Of a stretch of 64,000 bases of DNA, positions 37,062 to 43,621 are shown one piece after another. Every line of letters begins with the position of its first letter. The first letter of the stretch is position 1. Below the pieces are notes generated by a model. It saw only the letters and a list, made by a program, of their open reading frames with translations. It did no database searches and was not told the DNA's origin. The translations under genes were made by a program, and so were the position numbers. The stretch is from Pseudomonas lini (GTDB taxonomy: Bacteria; Pseudomonadota; Gammaproteobacteria; Pseudomonadales; Pseudomonadaceae), in the NCBI RefSeq assembly GCF_030812475.1, contig NZ_JAUSSR010000016.1:83363-147362 (forward strand). Direction: 5' to 3'.

Positions 37062-37161
37062 TGTAGGAGCGAGCTTGCTCGCGATGGTCGTTAACGATAA
37101 CGCTGGCAGTCTGAACAAACGCGTTGTCTGGAAGTCCATCGCGAGCAAGCTCGCTCCTACA
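37062..37161. repeat. REPIN between tkt and epd
   Basis: An inverted pair of TGTAGGAGCGAGCTTGCTCG elements with a loop containing GTTAACGATAACGC. Confidence 0.93.
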
Positions 37162-37214
37162 AGGGTTGTGTTGCACATGAGAATTTCGTCTGGCTGCGTA
37201 TTATCGAGAACCCC

Positions 37215-38267
37215 ATGCCTCAATCGCGTCCCTACAAAGTTGCACTCAACGGCTACGGCCGGATTGGTCGTTGCGTCTTGCGTGCTTTGTTCGAGCGAGG
37301 GGCAAAGGCCGGGTTTGAAATTGTCGCAATCAACGATCTGGCGGACATGGCCAGCATCGAATACCTGACACGCTTCGACTCCACCCACGGGCGTTTTCCC
37401 GGCGAAGTGCGGGTTGAAGGCGATTGTCTGCATATCAATGGCGACTGCGTGAAGGTCCTGCGCAGGGCCACCCCCGAAGGCATCGATTGGGCGTCGCTGG
37501 GCGTCGATCTGGTGCTGGAATGCTCTGGCGCTTACCACACCCGTGAAGATGGCCAGCGTTTCCTCGACGCCGGTGCGCCACGCGTGCTGTTTTCCCAGCC
37601 GATGGCCAGCGAGGCGGATGTCGACGCCACCATCGTCTATGGCGTGAACCAGGATTGCCTGACCGGTGACGAGTTGCTGGTGTCCAACGCCTCCTGTACC
37701 ACCAACTGCGGCGTGCCGCTGTTGCGCCTGCTGGATCAGGCCATTGGTCTGGAGTATGTATCGATCACCACCATCCACTCGGCAATGAACGACCAACCGG
37801 TGATCGACGCCTATCATCACGAAGACCTGCGCCGCACCCGATCGGCGTTCCAGTCGGTGATCCCGGTGTCCACTGGTCTGGCGCGTGGCATCGAACGCCT
37901 GTTGCCGGAACTTGCCGGGCGAATTCAGGCCAAAGCCGTGCGGGTGCCGACGGTTAACGTGTCTTGCCTCGACATTACGATGCAGACCGTGAGCGATACC
38001 GACGCCACCGAGGTCAACCGGATTCTGCGCGAGGCCGCCACCCATGGCCCGCTCAAAGGCCTTCTGGCCTACACCGAGCTTCCTCACGCAAGCTGTGATT
38101 TCAATCATGACCCACATTCGGCCATCGTCGATGCCAGTCAGACTCGAGTTTCCGGCCCACGGCTGGTGAACATCCTGGCCTGGTTCGACAACGAATGGGG
38201 TTTTGCCAATCGAATGCTGGATGTTGCAGAACACTATCTGCAAACAGCTATCTCCAAAAAACAGTAA
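37215..38267 (+). CDS. epd: D-erythrose-4-phosphate dehydrogenase
   Basis: Epd oxidises erythrose-4-phosphate to 4-phosphoerythronate, the first step of the DXP-independent pyridoxal phosphate branch. The 350-residue GAPDH-like protein has VALNGYGRIGRCVLRAL (9-25), the catalytic SNASCTTNC with Cys161, and the Epd-type TTIHSAMNDQPVIDAYHHEDLRRTR. It precedes pgk by 16 nt, the classic epd-pgk-fba order. A glyceraldehyde-3-phosphate dehydrogenase is the alternative, but the context and the MNDQ stretch favour Epd. Confidence 0.93.
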   Translation: MPQSRPYKVALNGYGRIGRCVLRALFERGAKAGFEIVAINDLADMASIEYLTRFDSTHGRFPGEVRVEGDCLHINGDCVKVLRRATPEGIDWASLGVDLVLECSGAYHTREDGQRFLDAGAPRVLFSQPMASEADVDATIVYGVNQDCLTGDELLVSNASCTTNCGVPLLRLLDQAIGLEYVSITTIHSAMNDQPVIDAYHHEDLRRTRSAFQSVIPVSTGLARGIERLLPELAGRIQAKAVRVPTVNVSCLDITMQTVSDTDATEVNRILREAATHGPLKGLLAYTELPHASCDFNHDPHSAIVDASQTRVSGPRLVNILAWFDNEWGFANRMLDVAEHYLQTAISKKQ

Positions 38268-38283
38268 CTCAGGAATGCGACCC

Positions 38284-39447
38284 ATGACCGTGTTGAAGAT
38301 GACCGACCTCGATCTGCAAGGTAAGCGCGTACTGATCCGCGAAGACCTCAACGTCCCGGTCAAGGACGGTGTTGTCACCAGCGATGCGCGAATCCTGGCT
38401 TCGCTGCCGACCATCAAGCTGGCCCTGGAAAAAGGCGCGGCGGTGATGGTCTGCTCGCACCTTGGCCGTCCGACCGAAGGCGAGTTCTCGGCCGAGAACA
38501 GCCTCAAGCCAGTGGCTGACTACCTGAGCAAGGCCCTGGGGCGTGAAGTGCCGCTGGTGTCCGATTACCTGGGCGGCGTCGATGTGAAAGCCGGCGACAT
38601 CGTGCTGTTCGAAAACGTGCGCTTCAACAAGGGCGAGAAAAAGAACGCCGACGAACTGGCCAAGCAATACGCAGCCCTGTGCGACGTGTTCGTGATGGAC
38701 GCCTTCGGCACCGCTCACCGCGCCGAGGGTTCGACTCACGGCGTGGCCAAGTTCGCCAAAGTCGCCGCCGCTGGTCCGTTGCTGGCCGCCGAACTGGACG
38801 CACTGGGCAAGGCTCTCGGCGCTCCGGCTCAGCCAATGGCTGCCATCGTTGCCGGTTCCAAGGTGTCGACCAAACTCGACGTACTCAACAGCCTGAGCCA
38901 GATCTGCAACCAGCTGATCGTCGGCGGCGGCATTGCCAACACCTTCCTGGCCGCGGCCGGTCACCCGGTGGGCAAGTCCCTGTACGAGCCGGACCTGCTC
39001 GACACCGCGCGCGACATCGCCGCCAAAGTCAGTGTGCCACTGCCGGTGGACGTTGTGGTCGCCAAGGAATTCGCCGAAAGCGCCACCGCTACCGTCAAGC
39101 TGATTGCTGACGTGGCTGCAGACGACATGATCCTGGACATCGGCCCACAGACCGCGGCGAATTTCGCCGAGCTGCTGAAGTCGTCCAAGACCATCCTGTG
39201 GAACGGCCCGGTGGGCGTATTCGAATTCGATCAGTTTGGTAACGGCACCAAGGTGCTGGCCCAGGCCATCGCGGAAAGCTCGGCGTTCTCCATTGCGGGC
39301 GGCGGCGACACCCTGGCGGCTATAGATAAATATGGCGTAGCCGATCAGATCTCCTACATTTCTACCGGCGGCGGTGCGTTCCTCGAGTTCGTCGAAGGCA
39401 AGGTACTGCCGGCCGTTGAAGTGCTTGAAAGCCGGGCCAAGGCCTGA
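38284..39447 (+). CDS. pgk: Phosphoglycerate kinase
   Basis: Pgk interconverts 1,3-bisphosphoglycerate plus ADP with 3-phosphoglycerate plus ATP. The 387-residue length is normal for the bacterial enzyme. Motifs seen are KRVLIREDLNVPVKDG near 13-28, CSHLGRPTEGEFS near 57, FENVRFNKGEKKN, AIVAGSKVSTKLDVL and the C-terminal AGGGDTLAAIDKYG near 345. The ATG at 38284 gives the usual MTVLKMTDLDL start; an earlier in-frame ATG lies within epd. Confidence 0.98.
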   Translation: MTVLKMTDLDLQGKRVLIREDLNVPVKDGVVTSDARILASLPTIKLALEKGAAVMVCSHLGRPTEGEFSAENSLKPVADYLSKALGREVPLVSDYLGGVDVKAGDIVLFENVRFNKGEKKNADELAKQYAALCDVFVMDAFGTAHRAEGSTHGVAKFAKVAAAGPLLAAELDALGKALGAPAQPMAAIVAGSKVSTKLDVLNSLSQICNQLIVGGGIANTFLAAAGHPVGKSLYEPDLLDTARDIAAKVSVPLPVDVVVAKEFAESATATVKLIADVAADDMILDIGPQTAANFAELLKSSKTILWNGPVGVFEFDQFGNGTKVLAQAIAESSAFSIAGGGDTLAAIDKYGVADQISYISTGGGAFLEFVEGKVLPAVEVLESRAKA

Positions 39448-39481
39448 GGCTGCCCATTTGACCAGGCAAAGGAGTGTTCAG

Positions 39482-39703
39482 ATGGTCAAGACCTTAGCGC
39501 TGTTGATGGCTGCAAGTCTGCTGGCGGCTTGCGGGAGTAACCCGAAAGCCCCGCAGGTGCCCGAGGCACCTGAACAGGACAAAGGTTGCTACCAGGCCGA
39601 CTGGCAGGCCGAAACCAACCCGGTGATCAACAAGCGTTCCGGGCCTGATGGCCTGGAAAAATACGAGACCCGGACCCCGGCCAAGGAACATGGTTGCCCT
39701 TGA
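39482..39703 (+). CDS. Small putative lipoprotein between pgk and fba
   Basis: A 73-residue protein with a lipoprotein signal (MVKTLALLMAASLLAAC, Cys17) and a short Pro-rich linker (PKAPQVPEAPEQ). The mature part has two further cysteines and a charged C-terminus (GPDGLEKYETRTPAKEHGCP). AAAGGAG sits about 8 nt before the ATG. I do not recognise its family. It lies in line with pgk and may be on the same transcript, but no link to glycolysis is implied. Confidence 0.7.
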   Translation: MVKTLALLMAASLLAACGSNPKAPQVPEAPEQDKGCYQADWQAETNPVINKRSGPDGLEKYETRTPAKEHGCP

Positions 39704-39757
39704 CGGGTCTGACACTTTACTCAGGACTGGCGGCGTGCCGTCAGTCGAGGAACATGG

Positions 39758-40087
39758 ATGAAAGGTTTTATCGCCGTTACGGCGCTGGCTCTGCTGGCAG
39801 GTTGCTCCAGTCTGAACCTGTTCAAGCCTGCCGAATCGACGGACAGTTGGACCACCTGGACCTGCGACAGCCAGGCCAGGGTGCTTTGGCGCTACACCGA
39901 CGCAGCCCGCAAGGAAGTCGACGTTCGCCTTGGCGGTGCCGATAAGGTCTACCCTTTGAAGCTTGAGCCGGGCGCCGAAGGTTCGCTGTACAGCAACGAC
40001 GTGCTGGCGTTTCACATAAAAGGTGAGGAAGGCCTGGTGTACTGGGTCGCCACCAATGATTTGATCGGCCGCGGTTGTCACCTGTAG
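39758..40087 (+). CDS. MliC-like lipoprotein (putative C-type lysozyme inhibitor)
   Basis: A 109-residue lipoprotein (LLAGC, Cys16) whose mature part resembles the MliC family: WTCDSQARVLWRYTDAARKEVDVRLGGADKVYPLKLEPGAEGSLYSNDVLAFHIKGEEGLV. MliC proteins block C-type lysozyme at the cell envelope. Conserved cysteines sit at the start of the domain (TWTCDS) and at the end (GRGCHL). It follows another small lipoprotein gene by 54 nt. The assignment is by sequence feel and is moderately sure. Confidence 0.7.
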   Translation: MKGFIAVTALALLAGCSSLNLFKPAESTDSWTTWTCDSQARVLWRYTDAARKEVDVRLGGADKVYPLKLEPGAEGSLYSNDVLAFHIKGEEGLVYWVATNDLIGRGCHL

Positions 40088-40196
40088 GAGCGAGCTTGCT
40101 CGCGATGGTCGTTAACGATGACGCTGGCTGTCTGGTTAAGCGCGTTGCCCCAAAGTCCATCGTCGGAACGCCGCCCGGAGCAAGCTCGCTCCCACA
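40083..40196. repeat. REPIN with insert-bearing right arm
   Basis: The left REP is ordinary. The right inverted arm contains TCGGAACGCCGCCCG between CATCG and GAGCAAGC, a relative of the 16-nt insert in other REPs here. It begins within the last codon of the MliC-like gene. Confidence 0.82.
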
Positions 40197-40336
40197 GGTT
40201 TCTTTGTAGTTCTTGAGATTTTGCAGCACCGAATTCGCAGCCCGGACCAACCCCCGATCTGCAATAACTTGAATAGCCGCCGTCGCTACGGCAGGCTGAC
40301 ACGATTAACGACCCTAAACCGGGAGAGACACACACA

Positions 40337-41401
40337 ATGGCACTTATCAGCATGCGCCAGATGCTGGACCACGCAGCCGAATTCGGCTACGGCGTTCCAG
40401 CCTTCAACGTCAACAACCTTGAGCAGATGCGCGCCATCATGGAAGCCGCTGACAAGACTGACTCCCCGGTGATCGTCCAGGCCTCGGCCGGTGCTCGCAA
40501 ATACGCCGGCGCACCGTTCCTGCGTCACCTGATCCTGGCGGCAATCGAAGAATTCCCGCACATCCCGGTGTGCATGCACCAGGATCACGGCACCAGCCCT
40601 GACGTCTGCCAGCGCTCCATCCAGCTGGGCTTCAGCTCGGTGATGATGGACGGCTCCCTGGGTGAAGACGGCAAGACCCCGACCGACTATGACTACAACA
40701 TCCGCGTTACCCAGCAAACCGTGGCCATGGCTCACGCCTGCGGCGTATCGGTAGAAGGCGAGCTGGGCTGCCTGGGTTCGCTGGAAACCGGTATGGCCGG
40801 TGAAGAAGACGGCATCGGCGCCGAAGGCGTTCTGGATCACAGCCAGATGCTGACCGACCCGGAAGAAGCCGCTGACTTCGTCAAGCGTACCCAAGTCGAC
40901 GCCCTGGCCATCGCCATCGGCACCAGCCACGGCGCCTACAAGTTCACCAAGCCACCTACCGGCGACGTGCTGGCCATCGACCGCATCAAGGAAATCCACA
41001 AGCGCATCCCGAACACTCACCTGGTGATGCACGGTTCGTCTTCGGTGCCGCAAGACTGGTTGGCGATCATCAACCAGTACGGTGGCGACATCAAGGAAAC
41101 CTACGGCGTACCGGTTGAAGAAATCGTCGAAGGCATCAAGCACGGCGTGCGCAAGGTCAACATCGACACCGACCTGCGCCTGGCGTCCACCGGTGCGATG
41201 CGTCGCCTGATGGCCACCAACCCGAGCGAATTCGACCCACGCAAGTTCTTCGGCGCGACCGTGACTGCAATGCGCGACGTGTGCATCGCTCGCTACGAAG
41301 CCTTCGGTACGGCTGGCAACGCTTCGAAGATCAAGCCGATCTCGCTGGAAGGGATGTATCAGCGTTACCTGAAGGGTGAGTTGAACGCTAAGGTCAACTA
41401 A
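40337..41401 (+). CDS. fba: Class II fructose-bisphosphate aldolase
   Basis: This zinc enzyme splits fructose-1,6-bisphosphate into dihydroxyacetone phosphate and glyceraldehyde-3-phosphate. The 354-residue protein is of the 'Calvin cycle' subtype (fbaA-like). Zinc and catalytic residues are in VCMHQDHGTSPDVCQRSI near 79-96, VEGELGCLGSLE, AIGTSHGAYKF and LVMHGSSSVPQDW; VNIDTDLRLASTGAMRRL follows. GGGAGAG lies ahead of the ATG. A 14-codon echo of this gene occurs downstream at 42266-42307. Confidence 0.97.
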   Translation: MALISMRQMLDHAAEFGYGVPAFNVNNLEQMRAIMEAADKTDSPVIVQASAGARKYAGAPFLRHLILAAIEEFPHIPVCMHQDHGTSPDVCQRSIQLGFSSVMMDGSLGEDGKTPTDYDYNIRVTQQTVAMAHACGVSVEGELGCLGSLETGMAGEEDGIGAEGVLDHSQMLTDPEEAADFVKRTQVDALAIAIGTSHGAYKFTKPPTGDVLAIDRIKEIHKRIPNTHLVMHGSSSVPQDWLAIINQYGGDIKETYGVPVEEIVEGIKHGVRKVNIDTDLRLASTGAMRRLMATNPSEFDPRKFFGATVTAMRDVCIARYEAFGTAGNASKIKPISLEGMYQRYLKGELNAKVN

Positions 41402-41424
41402 GACTTCAGCGTTTATTGGTAATC

Positions 41425-41452
41425 AAAAAACCCGCAGCGATGCGGGTTTTTT
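41425..41452 (+). terminator. Bidirectional terminator of fba
   Basis: AAAAAACCCGCA pairs with TGCGGGTTTTTT around GCGA. It lies 24 nt past fba and 17 nt past the convergent small gene, so it can serve both. Confidence 0.95.
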
Positions 41453-41468
41453 ATTACGTGAAAATTGA

Positions 41469-41762
41469 CTACTGACTCTTGGGTGTTTCAAACCCGCGCT
41501 GCTCAATCACCCGAAACACATCGCGCACATCCTGAATCATGATCCGGGCAATGTTGGTAACGGTGTTGATGTCGTTCTCGGCGTAGTCGGGGAGGCTGGT
41601 GCAGGCCATCAGGTGCAAGTATTTGAGGACGGCGTTGAGGCGTTCGCTGACGCAGTTGTGGAGTTCGCGTAGCGGGGCATCGCTGTCGATGAGCAGGACG
41701 GGGTAGTCGGTGGCGAATTGGGACATGGGGGTGAAGCGGCGGGGCGGGTGATTCATTGTCAT
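41469..41762 (-). CDS. Small hypothetical protein of unknown family
   Basis: A 97-residue cytoplasmic-type protein with no signal peptide or membrane span. After a basic start (MTMNHPPRRFTP) it has two helical parts (APLRELHNCVSERLNAVLKYLHLMACTSL and INTVTNIARIMIQDVRDVFRVIEQRG). It resembles the short DUF proteins that occur in many copies in Pseudomonas genomes, but I cannot name the family with confidence. AGGAAGA lies about 7 nt before the first ATG; a second ATG two codons on is possible. Its long leader is highly structured (41765-41999). Confidence 0.72.
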   Translation of the reverse strand: MTMNHPPRRFTPMSQFATDYPVLLIDSDAPLRELHNCVSERLNAVLKYLHLMACTSLPDYAENDINTVTNIARIMIQDVRDVFRVIEQRGFETPKSQ

Positions 41763-41764
41763 AT

Positions 41765-41999
41765 GTAAATCTTCCTGTGCCTATAAAGAAGAGCTACTAC
41801 CGTTCGCTGCGAAACGAATGGGTGGTAGCTGTGTGCGGGTTCGCAGACCGAGGCACAAGGAACCCGGCAGACCCGAAGGTCTCCCACACACAGCCACCAT
41901 AAAACGGACTTCGAGCGCTGATGCGATCGTCGTTGCTTATTATGGTGCTTGGTTACCAATTGTGCCGTAGGGCTGCGAAACCCTATCGCCGACTGCTGT
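41765..41999 (-). promoter_or_regulatory. Structured RNA leader with alternative pairings
   Basis: Read on the minus strand, the leader of the small gene folds by eye into a closing stem (41887-41898 with 41821-41835), a hairpin AGACC-UUCG-GGUCU (41882-41869) and a hairpin CGGGUUC with GAACCCG (41866-41860 with 41842-41836), that is, a three-way junction. Upstream, CACCAUAA (41947-41940) can pair with UUAUGGUG (41902-41895), which overlaps the closing stem, so the two folds exclude each other. UCUUC (41792-41788) can pair with GAAGA (41774-41770) over the ribosome site. The C(UUCG)G loop fits only this strand. No known riboswitch class was recognised. Confidence 0.45.
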
Positions 42000-42047
42000 C
42001 AGCGACGGGGCGAACTATAAGCGTCGACTTTGATTGCTGCAACCGAG

Positions 42048-42219
42048 GTGTAGGACCGTACACGGGCACTGTGGCGAGGGGCTTGGCTCCCGTTCGGCGG
42101 TGCAGCGTCGTAAAAACCGGGCGCTGCGGTATGTCCGTAGAAATAGGTGGCAGGGTTTGGGTCTGCTTCGCAGTCCGGCGTAAGCAAGCTCCGTCGCCAC
42201 AATGGCCGGGATCCTACAC
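42048..42219. repeat. Large imperfect palindromic element
   Basis: The ends GTGTAGGA (42048-42055) and TCCTACAC (42212-42219) are exact complements; further in, TGTGGCGAGGGGCTTG pairs with CAAGCTCCGTCGCCACA. The inner part carries the GTTCGGC and CTGCTTCGCAGTCCGGC words seen in long Pseudomonas repeats. It appears to be an old, degraded copy of a repeat distinct from REPs. Confidence 0.6.
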
Positions 42220-42265
42220 GTTTTTCGGAAGCCGAATCATTCAGATCGTTCTCACCCTCCACGTT

Positions 42266-42307
42266 ACTGACTTGCGTCTGGCATCCACTGGTGCGATGCG
42301 TCGCCTG
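42266..42307 (+). pseudogene. 14-codon fragment homologous to fba
   Basis: The stretch encodes TDLRLASTGAMRRL in frame, the same 14 residues as fba codons at 41168-41209. It differs from fba at five bases, all of them silent. Neither flank matches fba. It therefore looks like a scrap of a diverged fba gene rather than a fresh copy of the neighbour. Confidence 0.6.
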
Positions 42308-42523
42308 AGGGACCAAGCCTCCTGCGTTTACCGTGTTCAGGGTGCTATCGGCACTGGGTATGGCGCTTGAAATAGTCGATAACAGAATTGACCTCAAATC
42401 CCTTGCTGACTTGGTAGCGCACGATGACTAAGGTCAAATTGCTCAACGTCATGACACCGCAGGGATTCTCTGGCGAGTAATAAAACAAAACACGTGATAA
42501 GCGCTGGCCGCAGCGGTCAAAAC

Positions 42524-42551
42524 AATGCCCGTATCGCAAGAAACGGGCATT
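42524..42551 (-). terminator. Probable terminator of the alginate lyase gene
   Basis: AATGCCCGT pairs with ACGGGCATT around a 10-nt loop, followed on the minus strand by TGTTTTG. It lies 75 nt past the alginate lyase stop. Confidence 0.7.
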
Positions 42552-42626
42552 TTCTTAATTATCAGCAGAGCCCCAGATTTCAATACGGCCTGTAAAGCTG
42601 CGATTTTTTCGATTGATACGATTCAA

Positions 42627-43295
42627 TTACTTATCGTGATCAATATCCAGCTTGGTAAATGTTACCTGCCCGCCTTCGCTGGTGTACCCGGTGTGGTCCT
42701 GCACATACACCCCGGCCTTGAAGTACAGCGGCTTGACGCTCCAGGTCTTGCTGATGTCAGTGTTCCACTGGTAGCCCGCCGCACTGATGCCCAGTGCGCC
42801 GTGGGGGCTCAGGTGAATCATGTAGGAGAATTGCTGATCCAGCTTCACGCCGGTGGCGATGGTAATCACCCGTCCGTCGCCGTCATCGGGGCGCATGCGC
42901 ACTTTGGCGACAATGTTGCCTGTTTGCGTCTCGGTCTTGTACTGGTACTCGACCTTCACCATGGGCTTCTGGCTTTGATAGGCGTGAATCTGGCCGATGA
43001 CGAGCTTGCCGGAACTGGGCACCTGGTTAACGGCCAGCGTGGCGCGCAAGGAGTTGTCGGCTTCCGGATAGAGCCAGTTGCGCAGGGTTCCGTTGCTGTA
43101 CGTTTCGCGTAATTCGGTGCGTGGATACTTGGCGTTTTCAGTGCGGGTACCCGTGACGGGCGACCAGAAAAAAAGTGTCCCGGTGTTGGAGTGGAAGTAT
43201 TGATCCTTGAAGCCGTTCACCAATTTCGGAGTGTCGACGGTGTACGGCGGATTGCCGACGGGAACACTCAGGTTCCAGGTTGCGAGATCGATCAT
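42627..43295 (-). CDS. Polysaccharide lyase family 7 (alginate lyase), no signal peptide
   Basis: A 222-residue PL7 lyase, which cleaves alginate by beta-elimination. All three family motifs are present: RTELRE (59-64), QIH (102-104; the Ile form is often linked to polyguluronate or mixed preference) and YFKAGVYVQ (191-199). Residues MIDLATWNLSVPVG at the start are the beginning of the domain itself, with no signal peptide visible. A longer frame to 43430 gives no signal peptide either. GGAAG lies 10 nt before the ATG. The gene stands alone, away from any alginate cluster. Confidence 0.88.
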   Translation of the reverse strand: MIDLATWNLSVPVGNPPYTVDTPKLVNGFKDQYFHSNTGTLFFWSPVTGTRTENAKYPRTELRETYSNGTLRNWLYPEADNSLRATLAVNQVPSSGKLVIGQIHAYQSQKPMVKVEYQYKTETQTGNIVAKVRMRPDDGDGRVITIATGVKLDQQFSYMIHLSPHGALGISAAGYQWNTDISKTWSVKPLYFKAGVYVQDHTGYTSEGGQVTFTKLDIDHDK

Positions 43296-43330
43296 AGTCA
43301 AAAAGCTTCCACGATTTTTTTTGCTGCACG

Positions 43331-43355
43331 CGCGTGCCAGATGCTCTGGCACGCG
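43331..43355. promoter_or_regulatory. Perfect hairpin in the leader of the alginate lyase gene
   Basis: CGCGTGCCAGA and TCTGGCACGCG form an 11-bp perfect stem around a 3-nt loop, 36 nt upstream of the alginate lyase ATG. No T-run follows at a terminator distance. It could be an operator or a leader hairpin. Confidence 0.4.
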
Positions 43356-43621
43356 CCTTGGAGGGCGGTCTTTATAATCGCGGAACGCTGATTTGTTAAT
43401 GCCCGTCTGGCAGTTGGTTGGCGTCAACATCCTGTCGTAATGCCATCTTCCCCGGTTTCAGGGGCTTGCAGGGGTGACCGTTAGTCGGTAAATGAACTCA
43501 ATGGTTAAATGATGGCGTTATGACACCTTCTGCTTTCACAGATCACGGTCTAGAGTGAAGGCTTAGTATTTGTCCGGCTTTCATTAGAAACCGGCCTGCC
43601 GCCCCGAAAAAGAGAAGCAGC
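43356..43621. other. Divergent spacer between alginate lyase and the GGDEF-EAL gene
   Basis: No gene is seen. The space should hold the promoters of both genes, but I could not single out convincing elements. Confidence 0.3.

Larger units (their letters stand above)
42000..42520. other. Gene-free region with repeat debris
   Basis: No convincing gene is seen in these 520 nt. They hold the large palindromic repeat at 42048-42219 and the fba echo at 42266-42307. A 35-codon frame on the minus strand (42345-42452) has no ribosome site or recognised relative. Confidence 0.5.

Noticed and set aside
36975..38507. 510-codon open frame opposite epd
   Set aside because: Antisense shadow that also runs through a REPIN and into pgk.
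42345..42452. 35-codon minus-strand frame in the gene-free region
   Set aside because: No ribosome site, no recognised relative, short; kept only as part of the region description.
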